The translations under genes and the position numbers were made by a program. A stretch of 64,000 bases of DNA from JACJYC01 sp964558465. GTDB lineage: Bacteria > Bacteroidota > Bacteroidia > Chitinophagales > Saprospiraceae. Below, one piece after another: positions 48,971-56,980 of this stretch. Under the pieces are notes generated by a model, which was given only the letters and a program-made list of their open reading frames with translations, was not told the origin of the DNA and made no database searches. Location: contig CAZLEF010000004.1 in assembly GCA_964558465.1 (NCBI GenBank), positions 65,719-129,718 on the forward strand, written 5' to 3'. Numbering within the stretch: position 1 is the stretch's first letter; each line of letters begins with the position of its first letter.

Positions 48971-50203
48971 CTATCGCAAAATCGTCAAACTCCCCGTATC
49001 CAATTTTTCCGCCCCCTCGCATTTATACCGCACCCTGTAAAGGAAGACGCCGGGATTGAGCGGCTTGCCCTGGAACGAGCCGTCCCATTGATCAAAAGCG
49101 TTTTCGGTGTAAAATACCCGGCCGCCCCAGCGGTCGAAGACCTCAAACGAGATCAGGGTTTCCACGGCGAAGGGGTTGCTGATGCCGTAGGTGTCGTTCA
49201 ATCCGTCGTCGTTGGGTGTGAACGCCTTGGGCAGGAACAGCGCATTGCAATCCAGGTCGTCGGGGTCGATGACGGTAATGCGGATGGAATCGCCGGCCAC
49301 GCAGGTGGAAACCTGGTCGCTGATCCGCACCTTATACACAAATTCACCGGCGCCCAGGGGGGAAATGGCCGGTTCGGCGTCGGAAGGAGAGGCCACCCCC
49401 GAAGCAGGTTGCCAGGCAAATCCCGTGCCGCAGGTCACGCTCATATTGATATCGACCTGGGTGCCCAGGAAAATAACCGTGTCCCGGTTCAGGATCATAT
49501 CCGGCGAGAAGTACAAGCCGGCTACCTCTTCTTCGTTCAGGGCCCGGCTATAGATCCGCAATTCGTCGATCAATCCTTTAAAAGGCGGTTCGTTGCCCAT
49601 GGCGCAATTGGACGCGCCGATCATGATTTCGCCGTCGTTTTCGATATCGATGCGGCCGGCGGTGCCGAGGTCGCGGGCAAATTTACCGTTGACGTACAGT
49701 TTCACGCGGGTGGCATCCCGCACAATGGTGATCAACTGCCAGCAGGAATTGTTGAACAGCCGTTCGATCAGGCGGACATTCCGGCTGGGATTTTCAAACA
49801 CAACGGTTTCCAGGGTGAGGGAAAGCGGCGAATAGCGGATGAAAAATTCGTGTTCGCCAAGGCAATCCGGACTGCGTTTGGAGAACAGGTAGGGCGTACC
49901 GCTGGTACCCACTGCCTTGAAGTAAAAACTGACGGAAAAGTCTTCCGTGTCAAACTCGCGGTTGATATTGTCGATCCCCGGTATGATGATGCGGTCGTCG
50001 CCGCCGTCGAGCAACACGGCCTGACCCACCAGCCCGCAGCCAAACTCGGGTTGCCCTGTTGCAATCGCCGTATTGGCGGTATTGCCGGTGACATCCTCGA
50101 ACTTGCCGTCGAAGGTGTAATAGGCTGCAAGCCCTACGGTTGTCTGGCTAAAAGAATGGAAAGCAAAGAGGAGGAGGAAAACCGGCAAAAAACAATGTCT
50201 CAT
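48971..50203 (-). CDS. Secreted LamG-domain protein with T9SS type B sorting domain
   Basis: This 410-residue protein has signal peptide RHCFLPVFLLLFAFHSFSQ and a LamG/concanavalin-like domain (about 25-235, YTFDGKFEDVTGN, KGLIDELRIYSRALNEEEVAGLY). A short Ig-like stretch follows, then a gliding-motility-associated C-terminal domain (about 325-410, FLPKAFTPNDDGLNDTYGIS and RVRYKCEGAEKLDTGSLTILR). The last is the type B T9SS sorting signal, so it is probably exported and anchored or released at the surface. LamG domains bind sugars or proteins. The start at 50203 is preferred because it begins the signal peptide. Confidence 0.92.
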   Translation of the reverse strand: MRHCFLPVFLLLFAFHSFSQTTVGLAAYYTFDGKFEDVTGNTANTAIATGQPEFGCGLVGQAVLLDGGDDRIIIPGIDNINREFDTEDFSVSFYFKAVGTSGTPYLFSKRSPDCLGEHEFFIRYSPLSLTLETVVFENPSRNVRLIERLFNNSCWQLITIVRDATRVKLYVNGKFARDLGTAGRIDIENDGEIMIGASNCAMGNEPPFKGLIDELRIYSRALNEEEVAGLYFSPDMILNRDTVIFLGTQVDINMSVTCGTGFAWQPASGVASPSDAEPAISPLGAGEFVYKVRISDQVSTCVAGDSIRITVIDPDDLDCNALFLPKAFTPNDDGLNDTYGISNPFAVETLISFEVFDRWGGRVFYTENAFDQWDGSFQGKPLNPGVFLYRVRYKCEGAEKLDTGSLTILR

Positions 50204-50289
50204 GGGAAAATGTAGCTGAATTCTGATGTTAAGGCGGGCCGGAAAACCCGTCGCCAATGTATAAACGCGAATCAATCTTAGATATTTTA

Positions 50290-50396
50290 GTTGAAAGTCG
50301 ATAGTCGTAAGTCGATAGTTGATAGTCGTAAGTGGTAAGTCGTTAGTCGTAAGTTGTCGGGGCTTACGACGGTCGACTTACGACTATCGACTACCA
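50290..50396. repeat. Heptamer repeat tract with 20-base hairpin, overlapping the ybaB stop
   Basis: There are nine 7-base steps, GTCGATA, GTCGTAA, GTCGATA, GTTGATA, GTCGTAA, GTGGTAA and similar. The 20 bases at 50296-50315 pair perfectly with 50373-50392. The tract supplies the last codons (Ser-Arg) and the TAG stop of the minus-strand ybaB gene (stop at 50386-50384). Confidence 0.9.
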
Positions 50397-50698
50397 AACA
50401 AGTTTTCCATCCCGGGCGGGAGCATGCCCTGGATCATTTTCTGCGATTCGGCCAATTCCTTTTCGGCGGCCTGTTCAAGCGCCCGGTTGACGGCTACGAG
50501 GATGAGATCTTCCAGTTCTTCCGGTTCCGCCGGGTTAATGAGTTCAGGAAGGATGGTGATGTTGAGGATCTGGCGGGCTGCATTGGCAGTGACCTTGACG
50601 GCCCCGTCGCCCGATTCCGCTTCAACGATGATATCGGCCAATTTTGCCTTCATCGCCTTTTGTTGTTCTTCCATTTGACCAAAAAGATCGCCAAACAT
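50384..50698 (-). CDS. YbaB/EbfC-family nucleoid-associated protein
   Basis: This 104-residue protein has the family's helical start (MEEQQKAMKAKLADIIVEAESGDGAVKVTANA, with family changes) and the conserved DLILVAVNRALEQAAEK region ending in PPGMENLFGSR. YbaB binds DNA as a dimer and affects nucleoid structure. It is usually next to dnaX and recR, but here it lies between two LamG-protein genes. The last two codons and the stop codon are formed by the adjacent repeat tract. Confidence 0.9.
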   Translation of the reverse strand: MFGDLFGQMEEQQKAMKAKLADIIVEAESGDGAVKVTANAARQILNITILPELINPAEPEELEDLILVAVNRALEQAAEKELAESQKMIQGMLPPGMENLFGSR

Positions 50699-50723
50699 GG
50701 GTTAAATTTTTTGATGAAAAATT

Positions 50724-51476
50724 TTACGAGTCGCAATCCATAAAAACGTTTTCTATCGGCAAGAGGTCGAAGAGTTCTTTGATTTCTTCCTCGCTCAGCG
50801 CCCGGTCGTACACCCGCAATTCGTCGAGGATGCCTTTGAAACGGCTGGCCCTTCCTTCGCGCACGCAAGGGCTGTTGCCAAAAGAAAAGAAGGCCTCGTT
50901 CGTCAGGTCCACCCCGCTGCAGCGGTAACCTTCATTCAGCAACTGGCCGTTGATATAGGTTGTAGCCTTGAATCCGTCGCGCACCAGCGCATAGTGCACC
51001 CATCCTCCTTTTTCATCTATCTCCGGCGACAGTTCAGGGTAGTATTTTTCCGGGGTTTCGTGTACATAGGTGGCTACTTTGGAATTCCGCTGGTCCAACA
51101 AAATATCCAGCATATTGTACTCGTCGCAATGCTCCCTTTTGGAGACCATGCTCTGCGGGAACAAAGGCGCCCCTTCTGTTTTGAAATAAAAACTGACCGT
51201 AAAATCCGACTCGGTGAAGTATTGATTGATGGGGCCGGGGAAACGGACAAAAGATTCGCGCCCGTCAAACAGCAGGCCCTTTTGGTCGACCCCGCACCAG
51301 CAGCGCACATTTCCGATCATCTCCCCGTGGGAACCCATGCCGCTCTCGTCGCGGGCATCGCAGTTGTTGAAGGTATAAAAGGCCACCAGGCCTTCATTTA
51401 AAGATCCATTGATCGTTGTTCCGGAAAAATAGAGTATCCATACCAGAACCAAAACGGCTGTTGTAAATACGCGCAT
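50724..51476 (-). CDS. Secreted LamG-domain protein without sorting domain
   Basis: This 250-residue protein has signal peptide or anchor RVFTTAVLVLVWILYFSG and one LamG domain (GLVAFYTFNNCDARDESG, SDFTVSFYFKTEG, GILDELRVYDRALSEEEIKELF). It is clearly related to the protein at 48971 but ends right after the LamG fold and lacks the T9SS domain. It may stay in the periplasm or membrane. It is co-oriented with ybaB, 25 bases upstream, and probably shares its transcript. Confidence 0.88.
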   Translation of the reverse strand: MRVFTTAVLVLVWILYFSGTTINGSLNEGLVAFYTFNNCDARDESGMGSHGEMIGNVRCWCGVDQKGLLFDGRESFVRFPGPINQYFTESDFTVSFYFKTEGAPLFPQSMVSKREHCDEYNMLDILLDQRNSKVATYVHETPEKYYPELSPEIDEKGGWVHYALVRDGFKATTYINGQLLNEGYRCSGVDLTNEAFFSFGNSPCVREGRASRFKGILDELRVYDRALSEEEIKELFDLLPIENVFMDCDS

Positions 51477-51578
51477 AGGCTCAAATTTTAGCTAAAATAC
51501 AAAGTTTTTAACAGAAGGATGCGTGAAATTTTTGGAAAAGCCGGCAATTGAGGGTCCAAGTCATCCGCTGGTTGATCA

Positions 51579-52028
51579 TCATAAATCCATTTTTTCCTGC
51601 GGGCTTAGTTTGTAGTTGTCCGCCAATTCATCAATGGAAGGCCGCAAAAACCAAAACCCGATCAGGCCGGCTGCAAAACAAAGCAGCCAGAAATAATTTG
51701 GCGCCACCATGGCCAACGCCACCATCAGCAGGTTGGCGCCCTCCATCAGGGCGGAGCGGATGATCACGGCTTTCCGGTAATGCGCCGTTTTTTCGGGCAA
51801 TCCGGCTTTGACCGGCGCGTTCGCCATTTGTGTCCGGTTGATCGCACGGGCGCCGGTAAAACCTGCAAGGATTGCGACCGGACCGATTATGCCCGGCAAA
51901 TCCACAGGCCAACTCAGGCTTGTTTCGTTCCCGGTCAATAGAAAAACCACTACGAGGGCGAACAATATCTGCCCGGCCAGCAAAGCCCAATAAAGTACAA
52001 TCGTTTGACGAAAATCGTTTTGTTTCAT
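51579..52028 (-). CDS. Small four-helix membrane protein, unknown
   Basis: From the ATG at 52028 this is a 149-residue protein with about four membrane helices (TIVLYWALLAGQILFALVVVFLL, PGIIGPVAILAGFTGA, SALMEGANLLMVALAMVA, YFWLLCFAAGLIGFWFL). The motif-like ARAINRTQMANAPVKAGLPEKTAHY lies between helices two and three. I do not recognise the family. The in-frame extension to 52076 reads into a repeat tract and is rejected. Confidence 0.75.
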   Translation of the reverse strand: MKQNDFRQTIVLYWALLAGQILFALVVVFLLTGNETSLSWPVDLPGIIGPVAILAGFTGARAINRTQMANAPVKAGLPEKTAHYRKAVIIRSALMEGANLLMVALAMVAPNYFWLLCFAAGLIGFWFLRPSIDELADNYKLSPQEKMDL

Positions 52029-52039
52029 CACCGTATTTA

Positions 52040-52124
52040 TTGATTCGATTGACTCGATTGATTCGATTTTGCCCAATCAATCGTTTCAATCCAATCAATC
52101 GGATTAATCGAGTCAATCCAACCA
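52040..52124. repeat. 9-base repeat tract, palindromic (TTGATTCGA / AATCGAGTC)
   Basis: The left arm has TTGATTCGA and TTGACTCGA words, the right arm AATCAATCG and AATCGAGTC. It begins 3 bases after the stop of the POT transporter gene (52127, minus strand). The words are shared with the single-arm tract at 9064-9136. Confidence 0.85.
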
Positions 52125-52126
52125 TC

Positions 52127-53887
52127 TTAATTCACGCCATGCATCATCCGCTTCAGCGGTTTGTTCAACAGGATCAGAACCAGGCCGGCTACCAGAGTAA
52201 TGATCACAAATATGCTGAAAAAGCCCGACATGGAGCTGTCCGCCGAGACCTGTTCCATATAACTTCCGACAATGCCGGAAAGCGTATTGGCTACAAAATT
52301 GGCGATATACCAAACCCCGAACATCAGCGCCATCAGGCGTTTGGGGGAGAGTTTGTTGACAAATGAAAGCCCGACCGGCGAAATGCAAAGCTCACCCATA
52401 GTTTGAAACAAATAAAACAGGACGATCCATAACATGCTGACCGAGGCTGAGACTGCTCCTTTGGGAATGCCCAACGAACTGACCAACAACATCACAAACC
52501 CCAAAGCCATGAGAAAAAGGCCGGCGCTGAATTTGATCGGTCCGGAAGGGTTTTGATTGCGTTTGCTGAGCCACAACCACAGGGAAGAAAATAAAGGGCC
52601 CAGGGTGATAATGAAAAAACCGTTGAGGCTGCCGAACCAGGAGGCGGGCACTTCAGCAGAAGCCTGGGTGAAATTCTCCACGTTGATGGCGATCATGATC
52701 CACCAGATCAGCGCAAAACTCAGGGATGTGAATACAATGGTCAGCGGGTATTCCTTTGCTATTTTGATCCCGAGGGTGGCAATCGCCCAGGTCAGGATGA
52801 TCATCGGGATGAACGTGAGCGCGAGCCCGACGTACCTGAAAATATTAACGGATGAGGGCGTAGCCAGCACCCTTTGCGTGTAATCGCGGGCGAAGATCGT
52901 GATGCTGCCGCCTGCCTGTTCGAAGGAGAGCCAGAAGAAGACGACAAAAAATGCAAAAATCGCAATGACGCCGAGCCGGTCCCTTTCGACGGCCGGATAT
53001 TTTTTCAGACGCAACAAGACAAAAACCGTCATCAGGATCAGGAACGGCGCCATCATGACCACCCGCAACCAGACGATCGTTGGTTCCAGGCCCAACGCCG
53101 TGCAGATGGCTTCGTACTTCAGGGAGGCGACAACCGTTCCGATCAGCAAGATTAAGGAGGCGGCAAAAAGGTTGGTATCGGCGCCGGTCCAGGCCACCGG
53201 CTTTTCTCCGAATTTTTCAGCGGGAGAGACCGCTTTTTTTTCGGCGGTGGGTTTGGCGCCGATATCGCCGTAGATCTTCTGCCCGAAATAAAATTGCAGC
53301 AATCCGAAGAACATAAAGACGCCGGCTGCGCCAAATCCGTAACTCCAACCCTTGGTTTCGCCCAGCCAGCCGCAAATGAGCATACCCAGAAAGGCGCCCG
53401 CATTGACGGCCATATAAAAAATGGTGTAGGCGCCGTCTTTCAGCGGGCTGCCGTCGGGGTACATCTGTCCGACGATCGGCGTGATATTGGGTTTGAAGAA
53501 GCCGTTGCCGGCAATGAGCAGCGCAATACCCAGATAAAAGGTGAAATGGGACTCCAGCGCCAGTGAAGCGTGGCCCAGCGTCATGATCAACGCCCCGATC
53601 ACAACCCCGTTCCTCGACCCCAGGTAATTGTCGGCCAGCCAGCCGCCCAGCATCGGCGAAAGGTAAACCAACCCGGTATACCAACCGTAAAGCACCAACG
53701 CATCGGAGCTGCTCCAGCCAAATCCGCCCTCGACGATCTCGCTGGTCAGGAACAATACCAGGATGGCCCGCATCCCGTAATAACTGAAACGCTCCCACAT
53801 TTCGGTGAAAAAGAGCACAAACAACCCCACCGGGTGCTGCAATATCGTTTTCTGGTTGGCAGCCGAGCCGCCAAATGCCTGCGTCAT
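52127..53887 (-). CDS. POT-family proton-coupled peptide transporter 1
   Basis: This 586-residue MFS transporter of the POT/PTR family has the N-terminal signature ERFSYYGMRAILVLFL, the second motif FYMAVNAGAFLGMLICGWLGE, and the late ELCISPVGLSFVNKLSPKRL. POT proteins import di- and tripeptides with protons. It is 90 or so residues longer than its neighbour, mostly from extra helices in the middle (about residues 230-330), as in prokaryotic 14-helix members. The paralogue at 54080 lies just upstream with a repeat tract between. Together with the peptidases nearby it fits a peptide-using lifestyle. Confidence 0.93.
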   Translation of the reverse strand: MTQAFGGSAANQKTILQHPVGLFVLFFTEMWERFSYYGMRAILVLFLTSEIVEGGFGWSSSDALVLYGWYTGLVYLSPMLGGWLADNYLGSRNGVVIGALIMTLGHASLALESHFTFYLGIALLIAGNGFFKPNITPIVGQMYPDGSPLKDGAYTIFYMAVNAGAFLGMLICGWLGETKGWSYGFGAAGVFMFFGLLQFYFGQKIYGDIGAKPTAEKKAVSPAEKFGEKPVAWTGADTNLFAASLILLIGTVVASLKYEAICTALGLEPTIVWLRVVMMAPFLILMTVFVLLRLKKYPAVERDRLGVIAIFAFFVVFFWLSFEQAGGSITIFARDYTQRVLATPSSVNIFRYVGLALTFIPMIILTWAIATLGIKIAKEYPLTIVFTSLSFALIWWIMIAINVENFTQASAEVPASWFGSLNGFFIITLGPLFSSLWLWLSKRNQNPSGPIKFSAGLFLMALGFVMLLVSSLGIPKGAVSASVSMLWIVLFYLFQTMGELCISPVGLSFVNKLSPKRLMALMFGVWYIANFVANTLSGIVGSYMEQVSADSSMSGFFSIFVIITLVAGLVLILLNKPLKRMMHGVN

Positions 53888-53897
53888 GGTATTTTTT

Positions 53898-54038
53898 TAG
53901 TCGTTAGTCGAAAGTCGTCAGTCGAAAGTCGTCAGTCGGCTCACGCTCCTCCGTCCGACGAAGCTTTCTCCGACCGACAAAGCCCGACGAACTTGGTTGC
54001 GTAGTCGGCTCTCTCTCACCCTCTCACCCCTCTCACCC
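53898..54038. repeat. Heptamer tract (AGTCGAA/AGTCGTC) plus CTCTCACC words
   Basis: Six 7-base steps AGTCGTT, AGTCGAA, AGTCGTC and so on (53898-53940) are followed by partly complementary words (CCGACGAAGC, CCCGACGAAC) and then CTCTCACCC repeats (54012-54038). It lies 3' of POT transporter 2. The heptamer resembles the one at 50290. Confidence 0.8.
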
Positions 54039-54079
54039 GTTGCTCCACCGGATCCGGCCAAATAAATTTGGCGGATACG

Positions 54080-55558
54080 TCACTTCACCTCGCCCATCAG
54101 GCGTTTCATCCAGGGGATCAGCACAAACATGATCACCGATGCTGCAAGGCTGAAACAAAACACGGCAAAGAAAATATTTTTCAGGGGGAAGGTTTCAAAC
54201 AAACCGCCGACCCGGCCGCCGATATAATTACCCAGGGCGGCGCCCATGAACCAGATCCCCATCATTTGGCCCACAATTCTTTCAGGCGCTAATTTGGTCA
54301 TGGCGCTCAGACCTACGGGCGAAAGGCATAACTCCCCGATGGTGTGCAGCAGATAAACTGCAATCAGCCATTGCACCCCTACCTTTTCTGCGCCGGCCTC
54401 CAGCATTTGGGCGGCAGGAACCAACAATAAAAAGCCCAAACCCACGAACAAAAGGCCAAGGGTGAATTTCATGGGCGTGGAGGGTTCTTTTCCCATACTG
54501 TTCAATCTAAGCCACAACCAGGCAAATACTGGCGCCAGGGAAATGATCCAGATCGAATTGACGGATTGCCACCAGGTGGAAGGAAACTCCGACCCGAATA
54601 CCTTATTGTTGGTATGCCGGTCGGCAAACAGATTCAGGGTAGACCCCGCCTGTTCAAAAGCAGCCCAGAACAGGGCGGCAGCCAGGAAAAATATGATAAT
54701 GGCGCCGATGCGTTTTTTCTCAGGGCCCGTAAAGCCGCCCGTTGTGAAAAGCATCCCGAAATAAATGAAAGGAACCAGTATCAGCAATACCCCTACCAGG
54801 TTGGAAACGCTGTTGATGTTCAGGGGATATATATTCAGGAAATGAAAGGCGATTAAAACGACCAGACCGACCAGAAGCCCGATGCCGCCGTTTTTCAGCG
54901 ACTTTTGCTGTTGGGCCTTGATCTCAGGGGTATTGGCCGCTTTTAACTTACCGGCGTCGCCCAGGTGTTTGGCGCCCAGTCTGTATTGGATCAACCCCAA
55001 CACCATACCGATGGCGACCACCAGGAATCCGGCGTGCCAGTTGACCCGCTGCCCGAACCAGCCGGCGATCAGCGGCGCCAGGAAAGCGCCCAGGTTGATG
55101 CCCATATAAAAAATGGAAAATGCAGAATCCCTGCGTTTGTCGCCCACCTCATACAGCGATCCGACCATCGTGCTGACATTGGGCTTCAGCAAGCCGGTGC
55201 CGATGGAGATCAAACCAAGGCCAATATAAAATGGGGTGGTTCCGCCGGGTATAGCCAACATGAAATTACCCAGTGCAATAATGACACCCCCGTAAAAAAC
55301 AGCGTTGCGGGCGCCTAGAAATTTGTCGGCGATCCAGCCGCCGGGCAAATTGGTCATGTAAACTACAGCGGTATAAAGCCCGTAAAGCGCTCCGGCCTCA
55401 ACAACTGAAAGCCCAAGACCCGGGTTTTCTCCGGTTACAGCCGCCGTCATATACAGGATCAGCATGGCCCGGCCGCCATAATAACTGAATCGCTCCCACA
55501 TTTCTGTGAAAAAAAGCGTTGCCAACCCGCGAGGGTGCCCAAGAAAGTCTTTACTCAT
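54080..55558 (-). CDS. POT-family proton-coupled peptide transporter 2
   Basis: This is a 492-residue POT transporter with ERFSYYGGRAMLILYMTAAV, FSIFYMGINLGAFLAPLIAGWFGQ (split by family changes) and ELCLSPVGLSAMTKLAPERIVG. It shares the family layout of the adjacent transporter but is shorter and has 12 helices plus a pair. The two are diverged paralogues in tandem and may differ in substrate range. The ATG at 55558 begins MSKDFLGHPRGLATLFF. It is probably transcribed separately from the downstream copy because of the repeat tract between them. Confidence 0.93.
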   Translation of the reverse strand: MSKDFLGHPRGLATLFFTEMWERFSYYGGRAMLILYMTAAVTGENPGLGLSVVEAGALYGLYTAVVYMTNLPGGWIADKFLGARNAVFYGGVIIALGNFMLAIPGGTTPFYIGLGLISIGTGLLKPNVSTMVGSLYEVGDKRRDSAFSIFYMGINLGAFLAPLIAGWFGQRVNWHAGFLVVAIGMVLGLIQYRLGAKHLGDAGKLKAANTPEIKAQQQKSLKNGGIGLLVGLVVLIAFHFLNIYPLNINSVSNLVGVLLILVPFIYFGMLFTTGGFTGPEKKRIGAIIIFFLAAALFWAAFEQAGSTLNLFADRHTNNKVFGSEFPSTWWQSVNSIWIISLAPVFAWLWLRLNSMGKEPSTPMKFTLGLLFVGLGFLLLVPAAQMLEAGAEKVGVQWLIAVYLLHTIGELCLSPVGLSAMTKLAPERIVGQMMGIWFMGAALGNYIGGRVGGLFETFPLKNIFFAVFCFSLAASVIMFVLIPWMKRLMGEVK

Positions 55559-55698
55559 GGTCGTTTAAATGTTGGTTTCAATGATTTGAATCTCTTTTGA
55601 CAGGCAAATAAAGAATAAAATTTTTATATTCGGGCTAAAGATAAATGATTTGCAGTTATATGACGGAATTTTCCAATTTTGTTTCAGGGCAGGGGCAG

Positions 55699-55790
55699 GC
55701 GTGGAGGAATCGAGGAAGTGCGTGCCACGCCACAGGCGTGGAGGAATCGAGGAACTGAGGAACTGAGGATTCGAGGATTCGAAGCCAAAC
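55699..55790. repeat. Octamer tract (GAGGAATC) with palindrome
   Basis: The words are GAGGAATC, GAGGAACT and GAGGATTC, with the hairpin CCACGCC-ACA-GGCGTGG (55725-55741) embedded. The octamer is the same as at 4339-4399. Confidence 0.8.
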
Positions 55791-55850
55791 AACTCCTCCG
55801 CCCAGCCCCTCCTTGCATCCAGGGCCCAGGCGGATAAAAAACGCGAAGCA

Positions 55851-55906
55851 CCAAACCATCCCAAACCATCCCAAACCATCCCAAACAACCCCAAACCCCA
55901 AACCCT
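55851..55906. repeat. 10-base repeat tract (AAACCATCCC)
   Basis: Three exact AAACCATCCC steps are followed by AAACAACCCC and AAACCCC. It is the reverse complement of the word at 37381-37497. It lies in the divergent gap upstream of the phosphorylase gene. Confidence 0.85.
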
Positions 55907-55976
55907 CCCTAAGGGACGCCTTTGGCGCAAACCCCAAACAGAAAACCGGAATCTTCCTATCTTGCCGCCAAAAAAA

Positions 55977-56813
55977 ATGCTCTACGATCAGATCCAGGAA
56001 GCCGTTCAGTATATCCGTTCCAGGTCAAACTTCCAACCCCGGTACGGCATTATCCTCGGCACCGGCCTGAGCGGGTTGGCGGCTGAAATCGAAATCGATA
56101 CGGAGATCGCCTACGCGGATATCCCGCATTTCCCGGTCTCTACGGCGCCGGGTCATTCCAGCCGGTTCATCCTGGGCAGGTTGGAAGGCATACCCGTTGT
56201 GGCCATGGCGGGCCGGTTTCATTATTACGAAGGTTATTCGATGCAGCAGGTCACCTTCCCGGTCCGGGTCATGAAGTTTCTGGGCATTGAACGGCTGGTG
56301 ATCTCCAACGCTTCGGGCGGATTACAGGCAGATATGAAACCCGGCGACATTGTTTTTATACGGGATCATATCAATCTTCAGCCGGAAAACCCCCTGCGCG
56401 GGCCCAATGACGAACGCCTCGGCCCCCGGTTTCCGGACATGTTGGGCGCTTATGACCGTTCTTTGAATGCCCTTGGCCTCAGGATTGCCAGCAGGTTGGG
56501 TATTTCCGCCCGCGAAGGGGTGTACCTGGGACTTCAGGGGCCCAACTTCGAAACGCCGGCTGAATCCAACTACCTTCACCTGATCGGAGCGGATGTCGTG
56601 GGCATGTCGACGGTACCCGAGGTGTTGGTAGCCCGGCATATGGGCCTGCCCTTGCTGGTCCTCTCGGTTGTAGCGAATCTGACTTTTCCGATCTCTGCGA
56701 TTGTACCGACCACGGCTGAAGACGTGATCAACGCTGTCCGGACGGCTGAACCCAGGATGAGACGCATCGTGGCAGAGATGCTTCGCAGGCTGGAAACCCA
56801 TGATTTGGAGTAG
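55977..56813 (+). CDS. Purine nucleoside phosphorylase
   Basis: This 278-residue class I (trimeric) purine nucleoside phosphorylase has GIILGTGLSGLAAEI, GHSSRFILGRL (phosphate site), HYYEGYS, PGDIVFIRDHINL and LQGPNFETPAE, and GADVVGMSTVPEVLVA ends the purine pocket. It splits guanosine or inosine and their deoxy forms in purine salvage. The ATG at 55977 is used. An upstream TTG adds five residues only. Confidence 0.95.
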   Translation: MLYDQIQEAVQYIRSRSNFQPRYGIILGTGLSGLAAEIEIDTEIAYADIPHFPVSTAPGHSSRFILGRLEGIPVVAMAGRFHYYEGYSMQQVTFPVRVMKFLGIERLVISNASGGLQADMKPGDIVFIRDHINLQPENPLRGPNDERLGPRFPDMLGAYDRSLNALGLRIASRLGISAREGVYLGLQGPNFETPAESNYLHLIGADVVGMSTVPEVLVARHMGLPLLVLSVVANLTFPISAIVPTTAEDVINAVRTAEPRMRRIVAEMLRRLETHDLE

Positions 56814-56848
56814 GTTGTTGAATTTCAAAACGGTATAACCAATAAATA

Positions 56849-56879
56849 TTTGTCAAAACACAAAATTGCTTTACTTTTG
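56849..56879 (+). promoter_or_regulatory. Bacteroidota-type promoter for hppA
   Basis: TTTG (56849-56852), a 19-base spacer and TACTTTTG (56872-56879) match the Bacteroidota consensus in both boxes. This leaves a leader of about 95 bases before the ATG at 56981. It is the clearest promoter in the window. Confidence 0.75.
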
Positions 56880-56980
56880 CGCTCCTGAACAGAAATCGTC
56901 GCGTGATTTCCGGGTTTTGATTGCTGGATCCGGATATTTTACCGGCAAAATCAGAGATAACTTAAAGCAAATTAACCATT

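Noticed and set aside
47422..49059. A 545-codon open frame on the plus strand
   Set aside because: It lies opposite the DUF885 and DUF1611 genes, both of which have clear families. The frame is a mirror of their high-GC third positions and shows no family features.
48959..50215. A 418-codon open frame on the plus strand
   Set aside because: It is antisense to the LamG/T9SS gene, which has a signal peptide and two recognisable domains.
50290..50396. CRISPR array
   Set aside because: Steps are 7 bases with no spacers, and no cas genes are in the window. The same holds for the other tracts.
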